NCBI RefSeq assembly: GCF_002796605.1
Contig: NZ_CP024923.1
Span: 2,108,001 to 2,172,000 of the forward strand
Direction: 5' to 3'
From: Sphingomonas psychrotolerans
GTDB lineage: Bacteria; Pseudomonadota; Alphaproteobacteria; Sphingomonadales; Sphingomonadaceae
Length of the DNA stretch: 64,000 nt
Numbering within the stretch: position 1 is the first letter of the stretch; each line of letters opens with the position of its first letter. The position numbers and the translations under genes are program-made. Shown here one piece after another: positions 52,873 through 62,849 of this stretch. The notes beneath the pieces are model-generated. The model was not told where the DNA came from and searched no databases. It saw only the letters and a program-made list of their open reading frames with translations.

Positions 52873-55068
52873 TCATCCGTCGATCCGCGAGAAGTCCGCA
52901 ACCTTGTGTACCGCGGCACGAACCCGGGCGAGCAGGCCGAGCCGGGCGATGCGCTTGTCGGGATCGGGATCGTTCACCGTCACCTGTTCGAAGAACGCGT
53001 CGATCGGCCCGCGCAACGTGGCGAGCGCGGCCATCGCGGCTTCGAAATCCTCCGCTGCGATCGCCGCCTCGGCGCGGGGTTCGGCGGCGTCGAGCGCCTC
53101 GATCAGATCGGATTCGGCGGGCGCGGCCTCGTAGATATTGCCGCCGACATCGACATCAGTGCCGTCGAAACCCTCTTTCTTGAGGATGTTCGCGGCGCGC
53201 TTGTAGCCGGCGAGGAGGTTGGCGCCGTCCCCGGTGGTAACGAACGCCTGCAGCGCGTGGACGCGGGCGAGCAGGCGGACGAGATCGTCCTCACCGCCGA
53301 GCGCGAACACCGCGTCGATCAGGTCGTGGCGTACGCCGGCTTCGCGCTGCTGGACCTTGAGGCGGTCGACAATGAAATCAATGATCTGATTGGCAACTGC
53401 CAACAGATTCTGATTATCACTCTCCGCAGCTTGCAGCCTATTTCCACGCTCCTCAAAACCGTGCCCGTAAATTCGTTCGAAGATTACGAATGCATCGGTA
53501 GCCGGACCGAGAATGGGCAAGTTCGTGCAGGCTTTTCGCAACGAACCCCGAAGCCCGTTTTCGACAATGATAGAAATGATCCCGAGTGCGGCTCGCCTAA
53601 GCGCGAAAGGATCACGCGAGCCCGTAGGCCGTTCATCAATGCCGAAAAAAGCCGCTAGCGTATCCAGCTTATCCGCAAGCGACACCGCCACAGTGACTGG
53701 AGCAGTTGGAATCTCGTCCCCCTGCCCGACCGGCTTGTAATGGTCGCGGATCGCCTCAGCGACCGTCGCTGACTCACCCTGCGCAGCGGCGTAGTAACCG
53801 CCCATCAGGCCCTGCAGTTCGGGAAACTCGCCGACCATGCCGGTGACTAGATCTGATTTGGACCAGCTCGCAGCCTTGAACGTGTCGTTGTAAAGCGTGG
53901 TTTTCGCCTGCGGGCTCTGATCTTGTGCTCGCACGACCTCCACGTCGACAAGCCAGCGAGCGAACTTCGAGATACGCTCGACCTTGTCCGCCACCGTCCC
54001 TAGCTTCTCGTGGAAAACGATCTTTTCCAGCTTGGGCCGGAGGTCGTCGAGCTTCGTCTTGAGATCGGTGTCGTAGAAGAAGCGCGCGTCGCTCAGCCGT
54101 GCGGCGAGGACCTTCTGGTTGCCCTCGACGATCCGCGCGCCGCCGTCGCTCGCGTCGATGTTCGCGGTACAGACGAAGGCGTTGGCGAGTTTGCCCTCGC
54201 CATCCCGGCAGACAAAGTATTTCTGGTTCACCCGCGCAGTGAGCTGGATCACCTCCGGGGGCACCGAAAGGAAATCCGCGTCGAAGCGTCCGAGCAGCGG
54301 CACCGGCCATTCGGTCAGGCCGGCATTCTCGAACAGCAGGCCTTCGTCCTCGACCAATTCCAGCCCCGCCTTGCGCGCGGCCAGCTTGGCGCCGACCGCG
54401 ATGATCGCGCGGCGCTCGGCGCCGTCGACGATCACGTGGCAGGCGCGCAGTTTCTCGACATAGTCGTTCGCCGACCCGATGGTGATCACGCCGGGATGGT
54501 GGAAGCGATGGCCTACGGTCTGCGCGCCGCTCTTGAGCCCGGCGACTTCGATCGGCACCAATTTGTCGCCGAGCAAGGCGACAATGCCCTGCAGCGGGCG
54601 GACCCAGCGCAGGCTCTCGGTCGAGACCGAAGCATCTCCCCAGCGCATCGATTTGGGCCAGGCGAAATTGTGGATCGCGTGGGTCGTGGCACTGGCGAGC
54701 ACCGAGCCGGCGACGATCCCCGGCCGCTCGATCACTGCGAACAGCACCTGCCCGCCCTTGCCGTCGTCGCGCGCGACGAGCTGGTCGCGGGTGAGACCGG
54801 TCGAGCGCAGAAAGCCCTGGATCGCGGCGTCGGGCGCGTCGGCACGGGGGCCTTTGCGCTCTTCGGTTGCCGCGGTGGTGGTCTCGGCGACGCCGCGGAC
54901 GATCAATGCGAGACGCCGCGGGGTGGCGAAGCTCTCGATGCTGTCGAAGGCGAGGTTGAGCGCCTTCAATCGCGCGTCGAACAAGGCGGCGAGGTCGGTG
55001 CGCGCCTTTTCCTGCATCCGCGCCGGAATCTCTTCGGAGCGGAGTTCGAGAAGGAAGTCTTCGGTCAC
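52873..55068 (-). CDS. glyS: Glycine--tRNA ligase beta subunit
   Basis: A 731-residue subunit of bacterial (alpha-beta)2 GlyRS. It starts [20 protein letters not shown] (GTG), the standard N-terminus, and ends with the DALR-like anticodon-binding domain ([35 protein letters not shown]). [18 protein letters not shown] and [20 protein letters not shown] are typical blocks. The start overlaps the glyQ stop by 3-4 bases. Odd point: about 53370-53960 has markedly lower GC and different codon choice from both ends, suggesting the middle came by intragenic recombination. Confidence 0.95.
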   Translation of the reverse strand: MTEDFLLELRSEEIPARMQEKARTDLAALFDARLKALNLAFDSIESFATPRRLALIVRGVAETTTAATEERKGPRADAPDAAIQGFLRSTGLTRDQLVARDDGKGGQVLFAVIERPGIVAGSVLASATTHAIHNFAWPKSMRWGDASVSTESLRWVRPLQGIVALLGDKLVPIEVAGLKSGAQTVGHRFHHPGVITIGSANDYVEKLRACHVIVDGAERRAIIAVGAKLAARKAGLELVEDEGLLFENAGLTEWPVPLLGRFDADFLSVPPEVIQLTARVNQKYFVCRDGEGKLANAFVCTANIDASDGGARIVEGNQKVLAARLSDARFFYDTDLKTKLDDLRPKLEKIVFHEKLGTVADKVERISKFARWLVDVEVVRAQDQSPQAKTTLYNDTFKAASWSKSDLVTGMVGEFPELQGLMGGYYAAAQGESATVAEAIRDHYKPVGQGDEIPTAPVTVAVSLADKLDTLAAFFGIDERPTGSRDPFALRRAALGIISIIVENGLRGSLRKACTNLPILGPATDAFVIFERIYGHGFEERGNRLQAAESDNQNLLAVANQIIDFIVDRLKVQQREAGVRHDLIDAVFALGGEDDLVRLLARVHALQAFVTTGDGANLLAGYKRAANILKKEGFDGTDVDVGGNIYEAAPAESDLIEALDAAEPRAEAAIAAEDFEAAMAALATLRGPIDAFFEQVTVNDPDPDKRIARLGLLARVRAAVHKVADFSRIDG

Positions 55069-55958
55069 AGCGACCACTCCGGATACTTCTCGGCCCAGAC
55101 GGGCGTCATGTGGGCGATCCACGCCTCGCAGCTGCCCTTCGCGAGATCGCGGACCCGGCCGATATAGGCCTGGCGCTCGGCGACCGAGATGACGCCGCGG
55201 GCCTGGAGCAGGTTGAAGGTGTGGCTGGCTTCGATCGCCTGCTCATAGGCGGCGATCGGCACGTTCTGCGTCAGGCAATTCTCGCACTCGGCAACAGCCT
55301 TGCGGAACCCTTCGAACAAGGTCTCGGTATCGGCAACTTCGAAATTGTACTTCGACATCTGCTTCTCGTTCTCGAGAAACACGTCGCCATAGGTCACGCC
55401 GCCATCGTTGAACGCGAGGTCGTACACGCTGTCCTTGTTCTGGATGTACATCGCCAGCCGCTCGAGCCCGTAGGTCAGCTCACCCGCCACCGGCTTGCAA
55501 TCGAACCCGCCCATCTGCTGGAAATAGGTGAACTGGGTGACTTCCATCCCGTCGCACCAGACTTCCCAGCCCAGCCCCCACGCGCCGAGCGTCGGCGATT
55601 CCCAATCGTCCTCGACGAAGCGGATGTCGTGGCGCGTGAAGTCCACCCCGATCGCCGCGAGCGAACCCAGATAGAGCTCCTGCAGATCGGGCGGGCTCGG
55701 CTTCAGGATCACCTGGTACTGGTAATAATGCTGGAGCCGGTTGGGGTTCTCGCCATAGCGGCCATCGGTCGGGCGGCGGCAGGGCTGGACGAAGGCGGCA
55801 TTCCACGGATCGGGGCCGAGCGCGCGCAAGGTCGTCGCCGGGTGGAAGGTCCCCGCGCCCATACGCATGTCATAGGGCTGGAGGATCACGCAGCCGCGTT
55901 CGCTCCAGTAATCATGGAGCTTCAGGATCATCCGCTGGAAGCTGAGAGGTTCGGACAT
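55065..55958 (-). CDS. glyQ: Glycine--tRNA ligase alpha subunit
   Basis: A 297-residue class II catalytic subunit. The N-terminal [60 protein letters not shown], and [20 protein letters not shown] are canonical motif regions. The C-terminal end is [11 protein letters not shown]. The ATG at 55958 gives the usual family length; the open frame upstream is antisense to the TraB-family gene. Divergent from that gene by about 66 bp. Confidence 0.97.
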   Translation of the reverse strand: MSEPLSFQRMILKLHDYWSERGCVILQPYDMRMGAGTFHPATTLRALGPDPWNAAFVQPCRRPTDGRYGENPNRLQHYYQYQVILKPSPPDLQELYLGSLAAIGVDFTRHDIRFVEDDWESPTLGAWGLGWEVWCDGMEVTQFTYFQQMGGFDCKPVAGELTYGLERLAMYIQNKDSVYDLAFNDGGVTYGDVFLENEKQMSKYNFEVADTETLFEGFRKAVAECENCLTQNVPIAAYEQAIEASHTFNLLQARGVISVAERQAYIGRVRDLAKGSCEAWIAHMTPVWAEKYPEWSL

Positions 55959-56024
55959 ATGCGCCGTGCTTTGGCGCGCGATGCCCACGTTGACAAGGAT
56001 GCAGTGATCCCCTCCTGTCGCGCG

Positions 56025-56903
56025 ATGTTTCGGAAATTGCTGATTGGAGCGGCGCTGCTGGCGCTGGGCGGGTGCGAGGCGAAGAAGGCGGCGAACCACG
56101 CCGACCCTGCCTTGTGGGTGGTCAAGGACGCCGACACCACGATCTATCTGTTCGGGACGGTGCATATGCTCAAGCCCGGGCTCAGCTGGTTCGACGACGG
56201 CGTGAAGACCGCGTTCGACGCGAGCAACGAACTGGTGCTCGAACTGATGATGCCGCCCGAGGCCGAGATGCAGGCGCTGGTCGGCGAACTCGGCATGACG
56301 AATGCGGGCCCTGCCCTGCCCGACCAATTGCCGCCCGCCGAGGCCGCCAGGTTCCGCGCCGCGATTGCCGAGATGGGGCTGTCGCCCGAAGCGCTCGATC
56401 GCGCCGAGCCGTGGCTGGCCGCGACGATGCTGTCGGCGGCACCGCTGCGCCGGCTCGGCTATGACGAAAAGGACGGCGCCGAGGCCGTGCTTACCGCCGC
56501 GGCGAGCGCCGCGGGCAAGCGCGTGAACGGCCTCGAGACGGCGCGCGAGCAACTCGGCTATTTCGATCGGCTGCCGATCGCGGCGCAACGCGCGCTGCTG
56601 ATCGATACGCTGGACGACTTGCCCAAGGCCGGCGCGACGATCGACCGGATGGTTGCGGCGTGGAGCGCGGGCGATGCCGACGGGCTCGCCCGGCTGATGA
56701 ACGAGGATCTGGCCCGCGCGCCCGAGCTGGCCGACGCGCTGCTCGCCCGGCGGAACGCCAAATGGGCGGATTGGTTGACGCAGCGGATGAAGGCGCCGGG
56801 CACGGTATTCGTCGCGGTCGGCGCGGGGCACCTTGCCGGTAATGCCGGCGTGCAGGCCGAGCTGGCGAAGCGCGGGCTCAAGGCGGAGCGCGTCGACTAT
56901 TGA
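56025..56903 (+). CDS. TraB/GumN family lipoprotein
   Basis: A 292-residue protein with a lipobox ([20 protein letters not shown]). The TraB/PrgY/GumN fold is shown by the N-terminal [20 protein letters not shown] (GTVH with metal-binding His) and the C-terminal second motif [20 protein letters not shown] (GAGHL), both typical of the family (GTxH near the start, GxxHLxG near the end). Proposed to be metalloproteases, but this is not proven. Followed by a palindrome and an intrinsic terminator. Confidence 0.9.
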   Translation: MFRKLLIGAALLALGGCEAKKAANHADPALWVVKDADTTIYLFGTVHMLKPGLSWFDDGVKTAFDASNELVLELMMPPEAEMQALVGELGMTNAGPALPDQLPPAEAARFRAAIAEMGLSPEALDRAEPWLAATMLSAAPLRRLGYDEKDGAEAVLTAAASAAGKRVNGLETAREQLGYFDRLPIAAQRALLIDTLDDLPKAGATIDRMVAAWSAGDADGLARLMNEDLARAPELADALLARRNAKWADWLTQRMKAPGTVFVAVGAGHLAGNAGVQAELAKRGLKAERVDY

Positions 56904-56909
56904 GCCTGC

Positions 56910-56928
56910 CCCTCCCTGCAAGGGAGGG
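56910..56928. repeat. Copy of the CCCTCCCT-GCA-AGGGAGGG palindrome
   Basis: An 8-bp perfect stem with loop GCA, sharing its core with the palindrome at 3056-3080. Dispersed intergenic repeat. Confidence 0.7.
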
Positions 56929-56941
56929 TTCGGGGTGGTAG

Positions 56942-56973
56942 AAAAGGCCGGGCTGATGCCCGGCCTTTTCTTT
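56942..56973 (+). terminator. Rho-independent terminator
   Basis: Twelve-bp stem AAAAGGCCGGGC with TGAT loop and GCCCGGCCTTTT, followed by CTTT. A strong intrinsic terminator about 40 bp after the TraB-family gene. Confidence 0.9.
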
Positions 56974-57090
56974 GCTGCGGCTCGATGGGCTCCCCCGGGT
57001 CGCCCCCCTGTCCCTCCTTGTAGGAAGCGGAGTTTTGCAGCTTGACTCCACTCCTCATTTAACTGATAGGTTATTTAACCAGGAGGTTAT

Positions 57091-57435
57091 ATGATTCTCG
57101 CACCCGACCCGCTAAGCGCCACCTTCGCCGCTTTGGCCGATCCGACCCGGCGCGCGATCCTCGCCCGGCTGGCCCGGGGCGAAACCTCTGTCGGCGAACT
57201 CGCCCGCCCGTTCGCGATGAGTGGGCCGGCGGTGACCAAGCATCTCAAGGTGCTCGAACGCGCCGGGCTGATCTCGCGCGGCCGCACGGCGCAGCAGCGT
57301 CCGGCGAAGCTCGAGGCGGAAGCACTCAAGGCGGCGAGCGACTGGCTCACTGCCTATCGCCGCTTCTGGGAAGAGAAGTTCGACGATCTCGACAGCTATT
57401 TGAAGCGATTGCAGGAAGAAGGAGAGCAAGAATGA
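57091..57435 (+). CDS. ArsR family winged-helix transcriptional regulator
   Basis: A 114-residue DNA-binding protein: LADPTRRAILARLARGETSV, GELARPFAMSGPAVTKHLKV (recognition helix) and LERAGLISRGRTAQQR (wing). No cysteine metal motif, so it belongs to the metal-independent group commonly paired with AHSA1/START proteins. It sits 4 bases overlapping the next gene and probably autoregulates both. Confidence 0.92.
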   Translation: MILAPDPLSATFAALADPTRRAILARLARGETSVGELARPFAMSGPAVTKHLKVLERAGLISRGRTAQQRPAKLEAEALKAASDWLTAYRRFWEEKFDDLDSYLKRLQEEGEQE

Positions 57436-57920
57436 ACGCCATTGTGACCGAGTCCGGCGTGGGCTCCGAATTAGTCATCGTCCGAACCTTTGCCGCGCCG
57501 CGCGACCTCGTCTTCGATTGCCTGACCAAGGCCGAGCATCTCGCGCGCTGGTGGGGGCCGCACCATTTCGACGTACCCTTTTGCGAGAGCGACGTGCGGC
57601 CGGGCGGCAAGATCCGGATCGACATGCGCGGGCCCGAGCCGCACGGCACCAATCCGTGCTTCGGTGAATTTCTCGAGGTCGAGCGACCCGACCGGCTCTC
57701 GATAATGCTGCGCGCCTTCCAGGAAGCGGACGGCAGCTGGGGCATCGAGCATGTCACCACTTTCGTGTTCGAGGACGCGGCCGGCGGCGGCACGACGATG
57801 CACATGACGACGGTGATCAAGCAGGTGAGCGAAAAGCTGCTGCCGGCGCTGTCGGGCATGGAGGAAGGCTGGAGCCAGAGCTTCGAGAAGCTCGAGGCGC
57901 TGTTGCCCGAACTGGTGTAG
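57432..57920 (+). CDS. SRPBCC/AHSA1 (Activator of Hsp90 ATPase 1-like) family protein
   Basis: A 162-residue START-like ligand-binding protein: VIVRTFAAPRDLVFDCLTKA, EHLARWWGPHHFDVPFCESD, VRPGGKIRIDMRG, and the C-terminal GMEEGWSQSFEKLEALL typical of AHSA1-domain proteins. It probably binds a small hydrophobic ligand sensed together with the ArsR partner. ATGA overlap. Confidence 0.92.
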   Translation: MNAIVTESGVGSELVIVRTFAAPRDLVFDCLTKAEHLARWWGPHHFDVPFCESDVRPGGKIRIDMRGPEPHGTNPCFGEFLEVERPDRLSIMLRAFQEADGSWGIEHVTTFVFEDAAGGGTTMHMTTVIKQVSEKLLPALSGMEEGWSQSFEKLEALLPELV

Positions 57921-57942
57921 CGGAGGGACTATTCCAGATCTG

Positions 57943-57966
57943 ATCCTCCCCCGGAGGGGGGAGGAT
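57943..57966. repeat. 10-bp perfect hairpin after the AHSA1 gene
   Basis: Arms ATCCTCCCCC and GGGGGAGGAT around GGAG. C/G-rich palindrome, possibly ending the ArsR/AHSA1 transcript; only scattered T's follow. Confidence 0.65.
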
Positions 57967-58014
57967 TGGATCGGTTGCACTTTACCCGCATTTCCGCTAG
58001 AGGCGCGCGCTTGC

Positions 58015-58046
58015 CCGGGCAGGGTCATCCCTGGAGGCCTGCCCGG
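58015..58046 (+). promoter_or_regulatory. Hairpin in the 5' leader of rplY
   Basis: Arms CCGGGCAGG (58015-58023) and CCTGCCCGG (58038-58046), perfect over 9 bp, lie 36 bp before the rplY ATG with no T-run. Ribosomal protein leaders often hold autoregulatory structures; whether this one binds L25 is untested. Confidence 0.45.
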
Positions 58047-58082
58047 CATGAACTGAAACACTTTAGCGCATTGGAACGACAC

Positions 58083-58694
58083 ATGAGCGAATCGCTTACG
58101 CTGTCGGCCGAGACGCGCGACCGGGTTGGCAAGGGAGCCTCCCGGGCGCTTCGTCGTGAAGGCCGCGTCCCCGCCGTTATCTACGGCAGCAAGGCAGACC
58201 CCGTTGGCATCCATGTCAGCGAACGCGAGCTGATGAAGCTGCTCAACACCGGGCACTTCATGAACTCGGTCGTCATGGTCAATGGCGAGCGCACCTTGCC
58301 CAAGGATGTCACCTTCAACGTCGTGACCGATCGTCCGGTCCATGTCGACTTCCTGCGCATCTCCGAGCATGCCAGCGTGCACGTCAACGTGCCGATCGTG
58401 TTCATCGATGAGGAAGAATCGGCCGGGATCAAGCGCGGCGGCGTGCTCAATGTCGTCCGTCACGAGCTCGAGCTCGTCGTCGACGCATCCGAGATCCCCG
58501 ACCAGATCGAGATTTCGCTCAAGGGCGTCGAAGTCGGCGATTCGATCCACATCTCGGCAGTCACGCTGCCCAAGGGTGCGACTTCGGCGATCACCGATCG
58601 CGACTTCACCATCGCGACGATCGTGGCGCCGTCCGCGCTCAAGTCGAGCGAAGGCGACAGCCAGGGCGAAGCCGGCGAGGCCGAGGGCGAGTAA
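58083..58694 (+). CDS. rplY: 50S ribosomal protein L25/general stress protein Ctc
   Basis: A 203-residue Ctc-type L25, which binds loop E of 5S rRNA. N-terminal L25 domain [40 protein letters not shown], then [20 protein letters not shown], and a C-terminal beta domain with [31 protein letters not shown]. Acidic tail GEAGEAEGE. The ATG at 58083 gives the usual start; the frame runs further upstream through the leader. Confidence 0.96.
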   Translation: MSESLTLSAETRDRVGKGASRALRREGRVPAVIYGSKADPVGIHVSERELMKLLNTGHFMNSVVMVNGERTLPKDVTFNVVTDRPVHVDFLRISEHASVHVNVPIVFIDEEESAGIKRGGVLNVVRHELELVVDASEIPDQIEISLKGVEVGDSIHISAVTLPKGATSAITDRDFTIATIVAPSALKSSEGDSQGEAGEAEGE

Positions 58695-58719
58695 TCGCTC
58701 GCACGAACTTTCCTGGGTG

Positions 58720-58763
58720 AAAAAATCGCCTCCGCATCCTAGGTGCGGGGGCGATTTTGTTTT
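58720..58763 (+). terminator. Rho-independent terminator after rplY
   Basis: Long stem AAAAATCGCCTCCGCA / TGCGGGGGCGATTTTG (one G-T-type imperfection) followed by TTTT. It lies just before pth, whose start is about 10 bp downstream, so pth may rely on read-through or its own start. Confidence 0.85.
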
Positions 58764-58774
58764 GGGGTTTAGGC

Positions 58775-59344
58775 ATGCAGCTCTGGGTGGGTCTCGGCAA
58801 TCCGGGACCGCAATATGCGATGCACCGGCACAATGTCGGCTTCATGGCGGCGGACGCCATCGCCGAAGTGCACGACTTCCCGGCACCGAAGAAGCAGTTC
58901 CAGGGCTGGACGCAGGAAGGACGGATCGGCCCCGACAAGGTGACCCTGCTCAAGCCCGGCACCTTCATGAACGAGAGCGGCCGCGCCGTCCGCGCGGCGA
59001 TGGACTTCTACAAGCTGGCGCCCGCCGACGTCACCGTCTTCCACGACGAGCTCGATCTGCTGCCGTTCAAGGTCAAGGTGAAGATCGGCGGCGGCACCGC
59101 GGGGCATAACGGGCTGCGCTCGACCGACTCGCATATCGGCCCCGATTTTCGCCGGGTGCGGATCGGGATCGGCCATCCCGGGCACAAGGACCGGGTGACC
59201 GGCTATGTGCTGGGCAACTACGCCAAGGCCGAGATCGAGCCGCTCACCGACCTGCTCGGTGCGATCGCCGCGGAGGCGTCATGGCTCGCGAGCGGCAACG
59301 ATGCGCGCTTCATGAGCGACGTGGCGCTGCGGCTGCAGGACTGA
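58775..59344 (+). CDS. pth: Peptidyl-tRNA hydrolase
   Basis: A 189-residue enzyme that recycles peptidyl-tRNA. N-terminal MQLWVGLGNPGPQYAMHRHN with the conserved RHN-VGF active-site region (catalytic His in MHRHNVGF), KPGTFMNESGRAV, VFHDELDLLP and GGGTAGHNGLRST. ATG 58775 matches the family start; a TTG further up would add six residues. Confidence 0.96.
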   Translation: MQLWVGLGNPGPQYAMHRHNVGFMAADAIAEVHDFPAPKKQFQGWTQEGRIGPDKVTLLKPGTFMNESGRAVRAAMDFYKLAPADVTVFHDELDLLPFKVKVKIGGGTAGHNGLRSTDSHIGPDFRRVRIGIGHPGHKDRVTGYVLGNYAKAEIEPLTDLLGAIAAEASWLASGNDARFMSDVALRLQD

Positions 59345-59354
59345 GCGCAAGAAA

Positions 59355-59382
59355 AAGGGGGCCCGGTTTCCCGGAGCCCCTT
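59355..59382. terminator. Bidirectional terminator hairpin between convergent pth and lipoprotein genes
   Basis: A stem around AAGGGG-GCCCGG-TTT-CCCGGA-GCCCCTT flanked by A-rich sequence on one side (GAAAAAGG), so it can terminate the minus-strand gene and, more weakly, pth. Confidence 0.65.
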
Positions 59383-59400
59383 CGCTGTTCTGATCGAAGC

Positions 59401-60384
59401 TTACTTCTTGCCGACGATCACCCCGACGAGGCGCTGATTGCCCCCGCCGACGGTACCGTTAGCTGCGAAGGCAATGCCGATCTCCTTGCCCTGCGAGCCG
59501 AAGAAGCCGCCGGTGAGCGTGCCCGACAGCGTCGGGCTGCCGGTGAAGCTGCCCTGGAACTGGTTCTGCCCGGTCGAAATCCCGCCCTGGGCAGTGAAGG
59601 TGCCGTACGCAGTCGTCGCGCCGCCTTGCGGAGTCTGGTCGAGCGTGAGCGCGATATCGACGAGGCCGGTCGAGAAGTTGACCGAAACCGTGACGGTGCC
59701 GCCGATCCGCGCGACGGTGGTGACACCGCCGTTGACGCCAACCAGCCGGCCGACGACGGTCGACGTATAGGCCTGCGTGCCGGTCTTCGGCATATCGGTC
59801 AGCACGGTCTGGTAGCCGAATACCGAGGTGGTGATCCGCTTGGCGCCCGTCGTCGAATCGCCGCGCCACCAATTGGCGTAGCTGAGATTGGTCAGCTGCA
59901 GCGCGGTGTTGCTCGTCACTTGCGACGGGATGGTGTTGTTGAGAAACTCGAGCTGCGAAAACTTGCCCGCAGTCGCCGTGTCGGTGGTGCGGAACACGAA
60001 CTCGGTCACACCCGGCGCGGGAGCGGTGGTGACGTTGGCGTTGACGAAACGCGATTCCTCGCCATTCTCGTTGATCACATAGGTCGCCGTGGCGATCGCG
60101 TTGCTGGTGGCGAGGCTCAGACGGCTCGACAGGCCCACCTCGGTGGTCGCGACGCCCAGCGTCACTGCCCCGGCCGGATCACCGGTATAGCTGGTCGAGG
60201 CATTGATCGTGTTGAACGAGGCCGCGGCCGCCAGCGGGAACGCCGTATAGGTAGGCGACGCAGTCGGCGTTGGTGTCGGGGTGGCCGTGGGAGACGGGGT
60301 GGGAGTGGGATCATCGCTCCCGCTGCAGCTCGCAAGCGCGAAGGTCGCCGCGGCGGCGCTCATGATCATGTGACGGCGAATCAT
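59401..60384 (-). CDS. TbpB-like barrel surface lipoprotein
   Basis: A 327-residue lipoprotein. Signal with lipobox SAAAATFALASCSGS, then a low-complexity Pro/Thr/Ser linker (PTPTPSPTATPTPTP), then a beta-rich body. The C-terminal 90 residues (GTFTAQGGISTGQNQFQGSF, then LSGTLTGGFFGSQGKEIGIA and RLVGVIVGKK) resemble the transferrin-binding-protein-B-like beta-barrel with GGFFGxxxxEIGG(A) motif. ATG 60384 has AAGGAG six bases upstream. Probably surface or periplasmic; ligand unknown. Confidence 0.8.
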   Translation of the reverse strand: MIRRHMIMSAAAATFALASCSGSDDPTPTPSPTATPTPTPTASPTYTAFPLAAAASFNTINASTSYTGDPAGAVTLGVATTEVGLSSRLSLATSNAIATATYVINENGEESRFVNANVTTAPAPGVTEFVFRTTDTATAGKFSQLEFLNNTIPSQVTSNTALQLTNLSYANWWRGDSTTGAKRITTSVFGYQTVLTDMPKTGTQAYTSTVVGRLVGVNGGVTTVARIGGTVTVSVNFSTGLVDIALTLDQTPQGGATTAYGTFTAQGGISTGQNQFQGSFTGSPTLSGTLTGGFFGSQGKEIGIAFAANGTVGGGNQRLVGVIVGKK

Positions 60385-60472
60385 TCCCTGCTCCTTGAAT
60401 ACTCTATGCCTGACAAGGCCCGGCGCCCCTGTACCGCAGATGAACGGGGGTGCGTCAAGCAACCATACAATA

Positions 60473-61360
60473 CTAAGACGTAGCCAACCCGGCCGGTCCG
60501 CATCGCCGGACGTTGGCGAGGCGTGCCGCAGCCTGTCGCGCGGGGCTCGACGGCAGTTCGAAGCGTCCAGCGCCCTTCGCGAGCAGCCCGAGCAACGCGC
60601 GTTCGTGCCGGCGGAGCCGGTGACCGGTCAGTCCGAGCTGGCCGCGCATCACCGACGGCAGCAGGTCCACGGCGGCGCGAACGCCCAGCCTTTGCAGCGG
60701 CCGCAGCGGCAGCGGCAGGATGTCCGCAGTCCCCAGGATCGCGATGAGTTCGTCGAGCACCGGCGACGGTTCGAGCTGTGGCCGTATCCGCGCCATCAGC
60801 GCCTGCATCCCGGCCTCGTTCGCTGGCGGCGCCTCGACGCCATAGAGTGCCGCGCCCGGCCTGGCCTCGGCATAATAACGGTCTCGCTCCACCTGCCCGA
60901 GCGGCGCGGCATAGCGACTATACGCTTCGAGAAACGCCCAGCTGGCGGTCGCCTGCACCCAAAGCAGCAACTCGGGGTCATTGGCGGCATAAAAGCGGCC
61001 ATCGTCGGTCTCGCCTTGCACGCGCGCATGCATGCGCCGAACCCGCGCGGCCAGCGCCTCGAACTGGCTGCGCGCGCCGTAAACGGTGATCATCGCCGCG
61101 AGCCCCGTACGCCGCAGCCGGCCGGCCGGATCGCGTTTGAAGCTGCTATGGTCCCACACGCCGTGGCGCACGCGCGGCTCGCCCAGTTCGAGCAAAACCG
61201 CGGCGATCCCGCCGATATACATCGTCACCGGATTGCGGAACACGCGCCACGATACCGAATCCGGTGGAAGCATCGCCGGCTCGCCCGCGGGCTCGCGGAA
61301 ATCGGCACCTTCGATGCCCATCAGTCGCGCGGCGGCGGAATCGAGAAGCTTGACTAGCAT
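60473..61360 (-). CDS. MpaB/DUF2236 family oxygenase-like protein
   Basis: A 295-residue protein matching the DUF2236/MpaB (latex-clearing-like) group by SVSWRVFRNPVTMYIGGIAA, VLLELGEPRVRHGVWDHSSF, RLRRTGLAAMITVYG, and WVQATASWAFLEAYSRYAAP. Members bind heme in some cases; the ligand His set cannot be certified here. Short gap to the lipoprotein gene, same strand, divergent from ychF. Confidence 0.85.
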   Translation of the reverse strand: MLVKLLDSAAARLMGIEGADFREPAGEPAMLPPDSVSWRVFRNPVTMYIGGIAAVLLELGEPRVRHGVWDHSSFKRDPAGRLRRTGLAAMITVYGARSQFEALAARVRRMHARVQGETDDGRFYAANDPELLLWVQATASWAFLEAYSRYAAPLGQVERDRYYAEARPGAALYGVEAPPANEAGMQALMARIRPQLEPSPVLDELIAILGTADILPLPLRPLQRLGVRAAVDLLPSVMRGQLGLTGHRLRRHERALLGLLAKGAGRFELPSSPARQAAARLANVRRCGPAGLATS

Positions 61361-61478
61361 TCCAGCTCAACGCGCGGCGAGGCGGGCTTGCTCCGGACTG
61401 GAAACCGCGGCGCTTTGCGCCTATCGAGCGCGCAACTTGCCGGCATCGCCCGGCTCTTTCAACACAGGATCGCGCTTC

Positions 61479-62579
61479 ATGGGTTTCCGCTGCGGCATTG
61501 TCGGGCTTCCGAACGTCGGCAAGTCCACGCTCTTCAATGCGCTGACCGAGACGGCCGCGGCGCAGGCGGCGAACTATCCGTTCTGCACGATCGAGCCCAA
61601 TGTCGGCAACGTCGCGGTACCCGATCCGCGACTGGACAAGCTCGCCGAGATCGCCGGTTCGGCCAAGATCATCGAGACCCAGCTCGGCTTCGTCGACATT
61701 GCCGGCCTCGTCCGCGGCGCGAGCAAGGGCGAGGGCCTCGGCAACCAGTTCCTCGGCAACATTCGCGAAGTCGACGCGATCGTCCATGTGCTGCGCTGCT
61801 TCGAGAATGACGACATCCAGCATGTCGACAACAAGGTCGATCCGATCGCCGATGCCGAGACCGTAGAAACGGAACTGATGCTCGCCGATCTCGAAAGCCT
61901 CGAGAAGCGCGTCCCCGCCTTTGCCAAGAAAGCCACGCAGGGCGACAAGGAAGCCAAGGTCGCCGCCTCGGTGCTCGGCCAGGCGCTCGACTTGCTCCGC
62001 GAGGGCAAGCCCGCGCGCCTCACCCAGCCGAGAGATATCGAGGAAGCTCGTGTCTTCGCGCAGGCGCAGCTGCTCACCGGCAAGCCCGTCCTCTATGTCT
62101 GCAACGTCAATGAGGAAGACGCCGCCAACGGCAACGAACTCTCCGCCAAGGTGTTCGAAAAGGCGAAGGCCGAGGGCGCAGAAGCCGTCGTGGTGTCGGC
62201 GGCGATCGAGGCCGAGATCGCGACGATGCCCGCTGAAGATCGCAGTGAGTTCCTCGCCGAGCTGGGACTTGAGGAGACCGGCCTCGCACGCGTCATCACC
62301 GCGGGCTACAAATTGCTCCACTTGCTCACCTTCTTCACCGTCGGCCCGAAGGAAGCGCGCGCGTGGACCGTCGAGGTCGGCGCCAAGGCGCCGCAGGCCG
62401 CGGGCGAGATCCACACCGATTTCGAGCGCGGCTTCATCCGCGCCGAGACGATCGCCTATGAGGACTATGTCCAGTTCAAGGGCGAGAGCGGCGCGCGCGA
62501 CGCAGGCAAGCTGCGTTCCGAAGGCAAGGAATATGTCGTCCACGACGGCGACGTGATGCTGTTCCGCTTCAACGTCTGA
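61479..62579 (+). CDS. ychF: Redox-regulated ATPase YchF (OLA1-like)
   Basis: A 366-residue Obg-family P-loop protein that prefers ATP: G1 GIVGLPNVGKSTLFNALT, switch region GFVDIAGLVRGASKGEGLGN, G4 variant NVNEED in place of NKxD, TGS C-terminal domain LLTFFTVGPKEARAWTVEVG and GEIHTDFERGFIRAETIAYE. Binds the ribosome; regulator of translation or stress. ATG 61479 gives MGFRCGIVGLPN; upstream frame is non-coding. Confidence 0.96.
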   Translation: MGFRCGIVGLPNVGKSTLFNALTETAAAQAANYPFCTIEPNVGNVAVPDPRLDKLAEIAGSAKIIETQLGFVDIAGLVRGASKGEGLGNQFLGNIREVDAIVHVLRCFENDDIQHVDNKVDPIADAETVETELMLADLESLEKRVPAFAKKATQGDKEAKVAASVLGQALDLLREGKPARLTQPRDIEEARVFAQAQLLTGKPVLYVCNVNEEDAANGNELSAKVFEKAKAEGAEAVVVSAAIEAEIATMPAEDRSEFLAELGLEETGLARVITAGYKLLHLLTFFTVGPKEARAWTVEVGAKAPQAAGEIHTDFERGFIRAETIAYEDYVQFKGESGARDAGKLRSEGKEYVVHDGDVMLFRFNV

Positions 62580-62615
62580 CGCGCGAACTTCCCCGCGCAG
62601 AGCATTGATATACAA

Positions 62616-62639
62616 CGGCGCCGCGATGACGCGGCGCCG
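62616..62639. terminator. 10-bp perfect hairpin after ychF
   Basis: Arms CGGCGCCGCG and CGCGGCGCCG around ATGA, about 35 bp after ychF. No T-run follows, so termination is uncertain. Confidence 0.5.
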
Positions 62640-62849
62640 GGCCTCGCCGCGCCCACGCCTTCGCTGCTCGGCACCTGCGCGTCCCGCGGCATGTATGGCG
62701 ATGTATCGCGCCAAATAGACGCAGACCGCGATCCGCATCACCAGCGAGCAGCCGGCATACAGCTTTTCCCCGCACAAGTACTTAGTTAACAAAGCTTGAA
62801 GATGCTATTCTAGCTACCTCGCTGTCGTAGCTGCCGGGCAGATCAAAGT

